From the IMG/VR virus record IMGVR_UViG_3300031565_000186, positions 1 through 35,092 of that record: DNA of 35,092 nucleotides. The stretch is one strand, 5' to 3'. This document shows positions 6,433 to 12,441 of the stretch, piece by piece (the stretch's first letter is position 1; every line of letters starts with the position of its first letter). The position numbers and the translations under genes are program-made. The notes below the pieces were generated by a model. That model was not told the origin of the DNA. It saw only the letters and a list, made by a program, of their open reading frames with translations, and ran no database searches. This stretch comes from a virus.

Positions 6433-6461
6433 TTGACCCTATTGTGATATCACCTTAGTCT
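6433..6461 (+). promoter_or_regulatory. Candidate rightward early promoter with a palindromic operator in the spacer
   Basis: TTGACC (6433-6438) and TAGTCT (6456-6461) are separated by 17 bases. The spacer contains the perfect 10-base palindrome GTGATATCAC (6444-6453). A dimer bound there would block RNA polymerase. The first rightward gene begins at 6496 with AGGAG 9 bases before its ATG. A repressible promoter next to a ribbon-helix-helix gene is a standard switch layout; the pairing of this protein and this site is inferred. Confidence 0.55.
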
Positions 6462-6495
6462 AATTCACAGGACAACACAACAGGAGACTAGGACA

Positions 6496-6780
6496 ATGCA
6501 AACCATTACAACAAAATACCTTGGCCCTACTGACACCAAAGCACCACGGGTCAAGGCCATGACATCCAGTGGTCACAGAGGTTCAACCTATACTGTGGAG
6601 TGGGATGACAGCCTAAACATAGAGGGCAACCACGCTGACGCAGCACAAAAACTGTTAGACAAGCTGGGCTGGCGGGGTGAGTGGCGCATGGGTGCAATGG
6701 AAAGAGGCTATGTATTCGTGAACGCAACCGATCACAATTCACCAAAGCTTATGGCAAAACAACATGATTGGAGGGGCTAA
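6496..6780 (+). CDS. Conserved-type 94-aa early phage protein
   Basis: First gene of the rightward block. It begins MQTITTKYLGPTDTKAPRVK, then a strand (STYTVEWDDSLN) and a helix (NHADAAQKLLDKLGW), followed by a strand-rich end containing GYVFVN. The TKYLGPT-type start and helix ending in LGW are a pattern I associate with short early proteins of proteobacterial phages and plasmids; function unknown. AGGAG lies 9 bases upstream of the ATG. Its position right behind the palindromic promoter makes it likely to be made at once after infection or induction. Confidence 0.8.
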   Translation: MQTITTKYLGPTDTKAPRVKAMTSSGHRGSTYTVEWDDSLNIEGNHADAAQKLLDKLGWRGEWRMGAMERGYVFVNATDHNSPKLMAKQHDWRG

Positions 6781-6781
6781 A

Positions 6782-6877
6782 ATGGACGATTGGAAAGAGT
6801 GGGTCAAAGATACTATCGGAGTGGTGAGCCTGTTTGTCACCTTCTACCTTTTATTCTTTTTTGCGGGGATTTTGTGA
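6782..6877 (+). CDS. 31-aa single-span membrane peptide
   Basis: The ATG at 6782 follows the previous stop by 1 base, and the frame ends at TGA 6875-6877, which overlaps the next ATG (TGATG). The peptide has a charged N-terminus (MDDWKEWVKDT) and one hydrophobic helix (IGVVSLFVTFYLLFFFAGIL). Its role is unknown. It is too small and too early to be the main holin, given the two holin-like genes near the endolysin. A membrane modulator of host or superinfecting phage is possible. Confidence 0.55.
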   Translation: MDDWKEWVKDTIGVVSLFVTFYLLFFFAGIL

Positions 6878-6981
6878 TGTCAAACATGAGGAAACTTTCA
6901 GAAGCTTGCCGCAAGTGTGGCGCTGCCCCGAAAGAGTATTGCAAACATTGCTCCGGCAACAAGCCAGAGGAAAGCAAGTGA
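6877..6981 (+). CDS. 34-aa zinc-ribbon-like peptide
   Basis: ATG 6877-6879 overlaps the previous TGA, and its own TGA overlaps the next ATG. In 34 residues it has two CxxC pairs: CRKC and CKHC, separated by GAAPKEY. That is a minimal zinc knuckle able to bind one zinc ion. Tiny zinc-binding peptides of this kind often contact nucleic acid or a host protein. Overlaps on both sides and the retained cysteines support a real gene. Confidence 0.6.
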   Translation: MSNMRKLSEACRKCGAAPKEYCKHCSGNKPEESK

Positions 6982-7193
6982 TGGGCAGAGTGAAAGACAT
7001 ATTTCAAGACCAACGCGAGAGGGCGTCAAAGATATGCCCGGAGTGCGATGGCGATGGCAAGGTGGTTGAGGTCACTTACCGGCGGCAAAGCTTCAGCCGG
7101 GATATCGGTGAGCCTTACGAAGATCCGGTTGAATGCGAAACGTGCAACGGAGAGGGCGCAATATTCGAGGAGCAAGACGATGAAGATCTATGA
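6981..7193 (+). CDS. 70-aa protein with paired DnaJ-type zinc motifs
   Basis: It starts at the ATG that overlaps the previous stop. Two CxxCxGxG motifs are present, CPECDGDG and CETCNGEG, about 30 residues apart with a strand hairpin between them. In DnaJ such pairs form a zinc module. Here there is no J domain, so it is a free-standing zinc module. The C-terminus is strongly acidic (EEQDDEDL). It overlaps the next gene by 14 bases. The role is unknown; a chaperone-recruiting or RNA/DNA-binding role is possible. Confidence 0.7.
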   Translation: MGRVKDIFQDQRERASKICPECDGDGKVVEVTYRRQSFSRDIGEPYEDPVECETCNGEGAIFEEQDDEDL

Positions 7194-7500
7194 AGTGAAC
7201 ATAAAAAAGATGCACCACCGCGGGGCTGGGGACACAGAGACCGCGGCGGCGCATCAGGCGGCCGCAAAGGTTACAGGCAGGAGATTGGAGACCCTGCGCG
7301 CGCTATCGACCCTGGGAGGAGGGTCAGGGGAGCAGATAAGCGCCTCTTTGCGGCTGCCTATCACTAGCATAAGACCACGCCTAACGGAACTGCAAGAAAT
7401 GGAGCTGATCGAAGACACCGGGCGGCGCCATAAAAACCAATACGGCAACGGCGAGATCATTTGGGCCGTCACAAAACAAGGGGAACAATATGTTTTTTAA
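7180..7500 (+). CDS. Winged-helix DNA-binding protein, 106 aa
   Basis: It starts MKIYEVNIKKMHHRGAGDTE at ATG 7180, with GAGGAG 7 bases upstream inside the preceding gene. After an Ala-rich segment come helices of a winged-helix fold: RRLETLRALSTL, then SGEQISASLRLPITSIRPRL as helix-turn-helix, then MELIEDTGRRH and a strand EIIWAVTKQG. The MHHxGAGDTE start followed by a winged helix is a recurring type in phages of alphaproteobacteria. It is probably a transcription factor or nucleoid modulator acting early. The stop overlaps the Gp157 start. Confidence 0.75.
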   Translation: MKIYEVNIKKMHHRGAGDTETAAAHQAAAKVTGRRLETLRALSTLGGGSGEQISASLRLPITSIRPRLTELQEMELIEDTGRRHKNQYGNGEIIWAVTKQGEQYVF

Positions 7501-7975
7501 GCTAATGGAAATCCGCGAAATGTCCGATCACATCAGGCTATTGACCGGAGACGATCAGGACACATTCTTGGACACGCTGGACGGTGAGACCGATGCGATG
7601 GACATTCTGGGCAAGCTCATTCAGGAGCGCACCGAATGCTCAATCTACGAAGGGTCAGTCAAAGAGTTAGCAGCAACCTACACCGCCAGAGCAAAGCGCC
7701 TCTCAGCCAAGCAGGAAGCGCTCTCGATCACGATTGGTCACTTGCTCGATGCAATGGGCCAGACTAAGATCCAACACGCTCTAGGAACAGTTAGCCGGAC
7801 CAAACCCCGCAAGAAAGTTGTGGTAATAGATCCGCACGACATTCCCAGCCAGCTAACAACAGTAACAGTCAAGCCAGACATGGCAGCAATTAAAAAGCAG
7901 ATGGATGCAGGGGAGCTTGTGCCAGGTTGCGAATATCAAATGGGCAGCGCGTCTGTCACAGTGAGGATCAAATAA
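7490..7975 (+). CDS. Siphovirus Gp157-family protein
   Basis: This 161-aa protein shows the Gp157 layout: long N-terminal helices with EGSVKELAATYTARAKRLSA, then the middle GHLLDAMGQTKIQHALGTVS, then a strand region TKPRKKVVVIDPHDIPSQL ending in KKQMDAGELVPGCEYQM. Gp157 proteins nearly always sit beside an ERF- or Rad52-like annealing protein, as here, and are thought to act in phage recombination; the biochemical role is not settled. AGGGG lies 6 bases before ATG 7490, and the TAA overlaps the ATG of the annealing gene. Confidence 0.85.
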   Translation: MFFKLMEIREMSDHIRLLTGDDQDTFLDTLDGETDAMDILGKLIQERTECSIYEGSVKELAATYTARAKRLSAKQEALSITIGHLLDAMGQTKIQHALGTVSRTKPRKKVVVIDPHDIPSQLTTVTVKPDMAAIKKQMDAGELVPGCEYQMGSASVTVRIK

Positions 7976-8700
7976 TGAGTGAACTACAAAAAGCCATGGC
8001 CGAGGTGAACGATCTTAATCGCACCCACGGCGTCACGCAGCGCGGCGGCAAGAAATACACCGAGGTGTTTGTGCGCGTTGAAGCGTTCCGCAAAGCATTC
8101 GGGACAGATCACGGGATCAACACCGAGATCCTAACAGACGATGGCAAGCGAGTTGTCATCAAGGCAGCGATTACCAACAGCGCCGGAATGATTGTTGGCT
8201 CTGGCATGGCTGAAGAAATCAGGGGCCAAGGTAACGTCAACAAGACAAGCGCCCTGGAGAACGCAGAGACAAGTGCCATAGGCCGCGCTCTGGCTTCTAT
8301 TGGCCTGCATGGCGGGACATATGCCAGCCTCAATGAGATCGATGCTGTACCGCGCAAGGCAGCAGCGCAAAGTCAGCAGGCTCAATCTACGCAGCCGCCA
8401 CCAGCACCACCCGCCGGGGATCTGCTCACACTGAAAAACCACATAGGCCAGGAGAAGGGATCAGGTGATGCGCAAGAGTTTACCGCTAATCTCATCAAGC
8501 TCATTGCAGCCTATACCAAACTGGAAGCCACCAAAGAAGGGACCGTTATCCCACCACGGGAGCGCATGACAATGCTGCGTCAGTTGATCGAGCAAAACCA
8601 ACAATCAATTGACACGCTTTCCGATGGGTTCAAAGAAGAGATCGACAAACGATACAAGAATTGCCTCAAGGTATTGGGCGCACAGTTAGGAAAAGAATGA
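7975..8700 (+). CDS. erf: ERF/Rad52-superfamily single-strand annealing protein
   Basis: This 241-aa protein starts at ATG 7975 (TAATG overlap). The core is KYTEVFVRVEAFRKAFG, the hairpin VVIKAAITNSAGMIVGSGMA, and the signature NVNKTSALENAETSAIGRAL followed by GLHGG. The NKTS plus ENAETSAIGRAL motif is shared by ERF and other Rad52-like annealing proteins, which pair complementary ssDNA. A Pro/Gln/Ala linker (about 125-150) separates it from a helical C-terminal domain. With RusA it can anneal and resolve ends, useful for circularisation or concatemer formation. ERF versus another Rad52-like subfamily cannot be settled by eye. Confidence 0.82.
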   Translation: MSELQKAMAEVNDLNRTHGVTQRGGKKYTEVFVRVEAFRKAFGTDHGINTEILTDDGKRVVIKAAITNSAGMIVGSGMAEEIRGQGNVNKTSALENAETSAIGRALASIGLHGGTYASLNEIDAVPRKAAAQSQQAQSTQPPPAPPAGDLLTLKNHIGQEKGSGDAQEFTANLIKLIAAYTKLEATKEGTVIPPRERMTMLRQLIEQNQQSIDTLSDGFKEEIDKRYKNCLKVLGAQLGKE

Positions 8701-8885
8701 TGGAGACCTGGAAACAAATGAAGGCGCGTCAAAAGCGGGAGTTGATTGGCGTGGTTGAGGATCTGGCTGGACAAGTGACGCAAGTAAAAGCAGCAGAAAG
8801 CCTGGATATGTCGCAAGCCTTGCTCAGTGCCTTCTGCCGCAAGCACAGTATCACATGGGAGACAGACGGAAGGAAAAAGAAATGA
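8700..8885 (+). CDS. 61-aa helix-turn-helix-like small protein
   Basis: The ATG at 8700 overlaps the TGA of the annealing gene, with AGGA 8 bases upstream. An in-frame ATG at 8697 is also possible. The segment TQVKAAESLDMSQALLSAFC reads like a helix-turn-helix, and the end is basic (GRKKK). The N-terminus of the next protein has a similar predicted unit (KKEASAFMSIPYKTVVDIAK). Both are probably small DNA-binding adaptors; function unknown. Confidence 0.6.
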   Translation: METWKQMKARQKRELIGVVEDLAGQVTQVKAAESLDMSQALLSAFCRKHSITWETDGRKKK

Positions 8886-9328
8886 CCGGTAAAGATATAA
8901 TCAAGTGCATTAAGGCAGCAGAAATGAAGCTGACAAAGAAAGAAGCATCTGCTTTTATGTCGATACCGTATAAAACCGTTGTTGATATCGCAAAAAAATA
9001 CGGAATAAAATTTATCGATGGAAGGCAGAAAAGCGATGAACCAAGAAGGCAAACAGGCATTGGCCCGAAGTCAACGTCAACTATTAATCATGATCGAGAC
9101 TGCAAAAAAACAGAACCGGCACAACCTCAAGCAGCAGCTAGAGAGCCTGTTCGCATTAGGCGAGATACTTCAAAGGGCCATTACAAAAGAAAGCTAAAGG
9201 ATAGGTTTCGGGACATACTTCAGAGCGATCTGGATTACGCCGTAAAGCACGAGTTAATCTACGCAGCCAAATGGCAGGATCATCAGCGCAGCATAAAGAA
9301 AAAAACTAAGGTAGGGGGAACGCTATGA
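8882..9328 (+). CDS. 148-aa basic protein with N-terminal helix-turn-helix-like segment
   Basis: It begins at ATG 8882 (ATGA overlap) with AGGA 7 bases upstream. Residues 1-50 contain LTKKEASAFMSIPYKTVVDI and KKYGIKF, an HTH-like unit. The middle (about 52-100) is Pro/Ser/Thr/Arg-rich with no clear fold. The C-terminus is helical and basic (KLKDRFRDILQSDLDYAV and on). The poorly structured middle coincides with a second open frame at 9036-9197 whose product looks more protein-like there, so one part may be a coding overlap. Function unknown. Confidence 0.6.
   Translation: MTGKDIIKCIKAAEMKLTKKEASAFMSIPYKTVVDIAKKYGIKFIDGRQKSDEPRRQTGIGPKSTSTINHDRDCKKTEPAQPQAAAREPVRIRRDTSKGHYKRKLKDRFRDILQSDLDYAVKHELIYAAKWQDHQRSIKKKTKVGGTL
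9036..9197 (+). CDS. Nested 53-aa helical protein in an alternative frame (possible)
   Basis: The frame starts at ATG 9036 with GGAAGG about 10 bases upstream and ends at TAA 9195-9197, wholly inside the 148-aa gene. The translation (MNQEGKQALARSQRQLLIMI, then a Lys/Gln/Leu-rich helix ending RAITKES) has regular heptad-like spacing of Leu and Ile and would make one or two clean helices. The host gene's reading over the same bases is Pro/Thr/Arg-rich and disordered. It could equally be chance. Confidence 0.35.
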   Translation: MNQEGKQALARSQRQLLIMIETAKKQNRHNLKQQLESLFALGEILQRAITKES

Positions 9329-9435
9329 GCGAAGAGGAAATGGAAAAGAAAATTGAGATTGCAGGCGCGGTCGGCGCGTTTGCAGGCTTTGCCAGTGGCA
9401 TTGCCGTAATGGCCCTGGTAGCAATTATATTCTAA
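9325..9435 (+). CDS. 36-aa glycine-rich single-span membrane peptide
   Basis: Last gene of the rightward block, with the ATG overlapping the previous TGA and AGGGGG about 7 bases upstream. A charged N-terminus (MSEEEMEKKIE) is followed by one hydrophobic helix with small residues (AGAVGAFAGFASGIAVMALV), the kind of Gly/Ala-spaced helix that self-associates in membranes. It could be an early membrane effector or an antiholin-like peptide. It is not next to the lysis genes' starts, so no role is assigned. Confidence 0.55.
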   Translation: MSEEEMEKKIEIAGAVGAFAGFASGIAVMALVAIIF

Positions 9436-9440
9436 GAAAG

Positions 9441-9519
9441 ATCGCGCGGGTGGCCGTGTGAATGGTGGCGCATTCGGTAGCACGTTAACCAACAAACAAT
9501 GTTGGACCACCCGCTCGAT
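9441..9519. repeat. Large imperfect inverted repeat at the convergence point
   Basis: Arms ATCGCGCGGGTGG (9441-9453) and CCACCCGCTCGAT (9507-9519) pair at 12 of 13 positions around a 53-base loop that holds a second small stem (CCAAC, 7-base loop, GTTGG at 9489-9505). It lies in the 115-base gap where the rightward and leftward transcripts meet, and AT-rich sequence follows on the endolysin side. A bidirectional terminator is the plain reading. The 7-base acceptor-like pairing with a TCGA end also recalls a degraded tRNA. The remaining bases of the gap hold no gene. Confidence 0.5.
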
Positions 9520-9550
9520 ATTTCTACATTTTGCCTGCTACATTTGCAAA

Positions 9551-10366
9551 CTATTTAATTATTTTGGCATAGGTTTTCGGGCCAACAATTCCATCTGGCT
9601 CAAGTCCATTGTCAGCTTGCCAAACTTTCACATATTTAGCTGTCATCTGGCCAAAGATGCCGTCAGCATCCAACCCCAAGACTTCCTGTATTTTCTTGAC
9701 CTGTTCGCCCTCAGAGCCGACCTTCAAGAGAGTTGGACGCGGGGCTGGATTAACCTTGCCACCCAGAATTTCCAAAGCATCGTGATAATGATGTTTCCGA
9801 TCCTCAAGACCGATTGTTCCGCCATTGATTTTCTTTGTGGCTTTCAGGATGTCATCCGCATATCGGTTCAGATTATTCTCTGACCAAAACCAACAGGCAC
9901 TCTCGAGAGCGCCTTCTTTAGTGTCCAAATACTCAATGGCCCGTTCAATCGTCTTGCCGACACTGTTTGCGAAGGCAGTTTGATTATTTTTGCCCGTGAG
10001 CTGGATTACTCCGGCACCCTTGTGTGTCCAGCCATCACCGCTCTCCGTTGGACCATTGCCCATGCGATTTGCATAGATTAAGTTTGCAATCTTCTCTGGC
10101 TTGCGGTGGTATTCTTGAGCATCGCGCCCAGCGCGTTTGAAATACTTGGGAAAGATCGCATCAAGAGCCTTTGCAGAATAGTTCAGGTTCTCTTTTAGAA
10201 CGCGAAAGTTATTACTTTCGTGACCACACTGAGCCATAAACATCGCTATCCGATTTGGCGTGTCGATCTCATATTTTGGCAGCATGGTCTGCAATGGTGC
10301 GACCCATTCAGCCCAGTCTTTATTGCCGTGAAGTAGTTTGTGAACTTGATCCGAGGAAAGTATCAT
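9551..10366 (-). CDS. Endolysin: GH19 chitinase-like lysozyme plus peptidoglycan-binding domain
   Basis: This 271-aa protein would cut peptidoglycan at lysis. The N-terminal domain (about 1-190) has the GH19 pattern: RIAMFMAQCGHESNNF with catalytic Glu50, LNYSAKALDAIFPKYF, and GAGVIQLTGKNN in the place of the usual GRGxIQLTG. The C-terminal 65 residues form a PG_binding_1 repeat (KVGSEGEQVKKIQEVLGL, DGIFGQMTAKYV, GIVGPKTYAKI). There is no signal peptide, so release depends on a holin. Its start overlaps the stop of the 3TM holin gene. It is the last gene of the late leftward transcript. Confidence 0.92.
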   Translation of the reverse strand: MILSSDQVHKLLHGNKDWAEWVAPLQTMLPKYEIDTPNRIAMFMAQCGHESNNFRVLKENLNYSAKALDAIFPKYFKRAGRDAQEYHRKPEKIANLIYANRMGNGPTESGDGWTHKGAGVIQLTGKNNQTAFANSVGKTIERAIEYLDTKEGALESACWFWSENNLNRYADDILKATKKINGGTIGLEDRKHHYHDALEILGGKVNPAPRPTLLKVGSEGEQVKKIQEVLGLDADGIFGQMTAKYVKVWQADNGLEPDGIVGPKTYAKIIK

Positions 10367-10758
10367 TTCGTCAACCCCTGTTTCTTCTCATAACTTCTGA
10401 GTCCGCCCAGTCCGAGCATCCCCATCATAACGGTCATCAAGCTACCCATGTCAAATGACGGCAGCTCTGGTATCTCAACCCCAGCAGCGGTTACTCCAAA
10501 CACGATAAGCGGCTGCAACACGAAGTGATATGCAAACGCAATGCCGCAAACCCAGCCTATGAATGGACGCCAGCCGCCCTTGAACACTGAGCCAGATGCG
10601 GCCTCGGCCTTGTTGATTTCTAGCTGACCCTTTGCCAGCTCCTGAGCGTGACGCTCAGACATGGTCGCGATCTCATGGGCGAGTGCCGCCTTCTGGTCCT
10701 TATCCTCAATGAACTTATCCAAGATGCCCGTCACGGGGCCAATGAGAGCCTGTAACAT
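10363..10758 (-). CDS. Holin, GTA 3TM type
   Basis: 131 aa: an N-terminal amphipathic part (MLQALIGPVTGILDKF), a charged helix (QKAALAHEIATMSERHAQEL), then KGGWRPFIGWVCGIAFAYHF leading into membrane segments (about 62-92) and a last hydrophobic stretch (LMTVMMGMLGLGGLRSYEK). The GWRPFIGW motif and the GxGGLRSYEK end are typical of the GTA_holin_3TM family. It would form the membrane hole that releases the endolysin encoded immediately downstream, with a 4-base overlap. The closest gene upstream is the EF-hand membrane protein. Confidence 0.85.
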   Translation of the reverse strand: MLQALIGPVTGILDKFIEDKDQKAALAHEIATMSERHAQELAKGQLEINKAEAASGSVFKGGWRPFIGWVCGIAFAYHFVLQPLIVFGVTAAGVEIPELPSFDMGSLMTVMMGMLGLGGLRSYEKKQGLTK

Positions 10759-10760
10759 GG

Positions 10761-11063
10761 CTAGTCCTTTTTCGCTTGATAGGCGTTGGCCCCGAAGAAC
10801 GCGCCAAGGATCAGTGATGTCGCTGGGAAGTAGATGGTTGCCATGCTGCCTAAGATGTCAGAGGCGGCATCCAAGCCTAGATAGCTGGAGATAACCACAA
10901 AAAACGGATAGCCAAGCATCCCAGCCAGAACCCACCAAATCATTTTGCGGGACTGATCGCGCTGGGCGTTGTCATCCTCAATACGCATACGGCGATCTTC
11001 AAGCATCATCGCCTTTTCTTCAGGGTCAAGCTGTCCGTTCCCGTTGAGATCATAGTCTTGCAT
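10761..11063 (-). CDS. Two-span membrane protein with an N-terminal EF-hand loop
   Basis: The first 20 residues hold a complete 12-residue EF-hand loop, DLNGNGQLDPEE, with acidic or amide ligands at positions 1, 3, 5 and 9 and Glu at 12. A charged helix follows (MLEDRRMRIEDDNAQRDQ), then two membrane spans (WWVLAGMLGYPFFVVISSYL and ATIYFPATSLILGAFFGANA). It lies directly before the holin and endolysin, so a holin or holin-control role is likely. If the loop binds calcium, membrane hole formation could respond to cytoplasmic calcium. The loop is seen; the control role is inference. Confidence 0.7.
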   Translation of the reverse strand: MQDYDLNGNGQLDPEEKAMMLEDRRMRIEDDNAQRDQSRKMIWWVLAGMLGYPFFVVISSYLGLDAASDILGSMATIYFPATSLILGAFFGANAYQAKKD

Positions 11064-11072
11064 GATTTTCTC

Positions 11073-11618
11073 CTAATCTGATAGGGGGTTATCCAGAGCC
11101 CTTTGCAATTTTGCGTCAAGGCGGTTTTCTAAATCTTTCATTTCGGTATCTTGCGATGAACGAAGTCTATCACGTTGAGCTTCAAAACGCACGTCTGCAT
11201 TATCAATTAGCGATCTTACTTCAGCTTCGTTTTCTCTCAGAGATTTGTCCACCCGGTCTTCAACGATGCGAACCGTGTCTTCAATGCGATCAGTTTGTTG
11301 CTCAATTCGCAACAGATCATCTTTGAGGCCGTTCTTGATGTCTCTGGAATATTCGACAGCCTCTTCGACTTTCTCCGCCATACCGGAAACCTTTGCATCC
11401 ATCACCTCCATTTGTTGTTGATATGCACCGAGATCTAAACCAGCGACTTCTTCGATCTTTTGATAGAGAACAAAGCCACCGTACAAGCCGCCGACAATGG
11501 TGGAAATGAACGCGAAGATTGCAGCCACCGAGGCAAACGTGAACTTGAAACCGCCAGCCTTGATCTCGCGGTCAGCAAGTCCATCTATGTCATCGGCCAC
11601 TTTGGTTAGGTCAGTCAA
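11073..11618 (-). CDS. Membrane-anchored coiled-coil protein
   Basis: 181 aa. A short N-terminal part is followed by one membrane span (about 27-53, SVAAIFAFISTIVGGLYGGF and on) and then a long region with heptad-like spacing (VMDAKVSGMAEKVEEAVEYS through LENRLDAKLQRAL). The shape, one span plus a long periplasmic coiled coil, is that of an inner-membrane spanin or a gated adaptor, though no Rz similarity is visible and no classic outer-membrane lipoprotein partner is adjacent. The ATG overlaps the stop of the upstream anchored protein by ATGA. Confidence 0.6.
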   Translation of the reverse strand: MTDLTKVADDIDGLADREIKAGGFKFTFASVAAIFAFISTIVGGLYGGFVLYQKIEEVAGLDLGAYQQQMEVMDAKVSGMAEKVEEAVEYSRDIKNGLKDDLLRIEQQTDRIEDTVRIVEDRVDKSLRENEAEVRSLIDNADVRFEAQRDRLRSSQDTEMKDLENRLDAKLQRALDNPLSD

Positions 11619-12061
11619 TTCTCAAACTCCATTTCGCCCTCAGAGTTTGTTTGGCTATTCTGCAAGTCTTGCAGTGCTTGCAACTCAGCGCGAAGCATTT
11701 GCACCTCAAGCCTGCGTTGCGTCAACTCAAGCTGATATAGATCGTCACAGTTTATACGACTGCGCGGCTTGTCCAGCGGTATAACGATTCGAGCATAAAG
11801 CCCGATGTCTTTGCCCTGACCAACATTGCCATCGTTGTTGTTGATTACACCTGTCACGCCCCACTCTAAGGTCGTGCCGCCACCGATGGCGTTGCTGCAA
11901 TCTAGGTTGCCAGCACGAAACCTGTCTGATTGATAGTTCATCGGTGGGTTGGGAAGTTGCACGGCGAGAGAGCTACTGTCAGATCGAGCCTGAATGGCGG
12001 ATATAAACCAAACGGAGACCGCAATGCAGAATACGCCATATGCTCCCCAAAGCAGTCTCAT
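11615..12061 (-). CDS. Anchored periplasmic protein, envelope cassette E
   Basis: I choose ATG 12061 (148 aa), which overlaps the upstream stop as ATGA. An N-terminal anchor (LLWGAYGVFCIAVSVWFISA) is followed by a strand-rich domain with motifs MNYQSDRFRAGNLDCSNAIG and GVYARI-like GLYARIVIPLD, then a C-terminal coiled coil (LYQLELTQRRLEVQMLRAEL and on). Cys55 and Cys105 flank the strand domain and could form a disulfide. The pattern is one I associate with uncultured marine phages, always unassigned. The coiled-coil tail could pair with the protein encoded next at 11073-11618. Confidence 0.6.
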   Translation of the reverse strand: MRLLWGAYGVFCIAVSVWFISAIQARSDSSSLAVQLPNPPMNYQSDRFRAGNLDCSNAIGGGTTLEWGVTGVINNNDGNVGQGKDIGLYARIVIPLDKPRSRINCDDLYQLELTQRRLEVQMLRAELQALQDLQNSQTNSEGEMEFEN

Positions 12062-12441
12062 GGCCTGCCCCCATCTAGCCTCGAGCATATCTTGCTTGCA
12101 ACCATTGGCTTGTCCCCACGATCCTTTACGATCTTTGACGTAGTGCATAGATAAACCGCCCGGTCCATGTCAGCCTTACGAATGTAAACTGCAAAGTCTT
12201 TACGCTCTTCGTGGTCCACCTTCATTATGCGATTAGGGGACGAGAACTTTATGTTTCCCCAAGCCTCATCGAATACTTCGACCTGATAATACTTCACATC
12301 GTTACGAGCATTAAACAAAGACATGTCAGCTCGAACTACACCAGCAACGTGGGACGGTCGAACCTCTGGATATGCAGGCGTCATATCATGTGCCGCCACT
12401 GGCGCAGCAAGACAGAGGAATATGCAGGTTCTAGTCAGCAA
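12058..12441 (-). CDS. Secreted PapD-N-like beta protein, envelope cassette D, TTG start
   Basis: A TTG at 12439-12441, overlapping the stop of the pilin-like gene, gives 127 aa beginning with a clean signal peptide (MLTRTCIFLCLAAPVAA, then HDM). Upstream in-frame ATGs would give a non-signal leader and a long overlap. The mature part has repeated short strands: MSLFNARNDVKYYQVEVFD, NRIMKVDHEERKDFAVYIRK and AVYLCTTSKI. The spacing of these strands, with the MKVDHEERKDFAVYI step, resembles the N-terminal sandwich of pilus chaperones such as PapD. That resemblance is by eye only. It sits beside the pilin-like gene. Confidence 0.6.
   Translation of the reverse strand: MLTRTCIFLCLAAPVAAHDMTPAYPEVRPSHVAGVVRADMSLFNARNDVKYYQVEVFDEAWGNIKFSSPNRIMKVDHEERKDFAVYIRKADMDRAVYLCTTSKIVKDRGDKPMVASKICSRLDGGRP

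Noticed and set aside
6377-6495. An integrase or attachment site in the early control region
   Set aside because: No recombinase gene and no strand-exchange-type core repeats were found in the window; the region is fully explained by promoters and an operator.
9446-9515. A tRNA gene at the convergence point
   Set aside because: The acceptor-like stem and D-arm-like piece are present, but no T-arm with a TTC-type loop and no canonical anticodon arm on either strand can be drawn.
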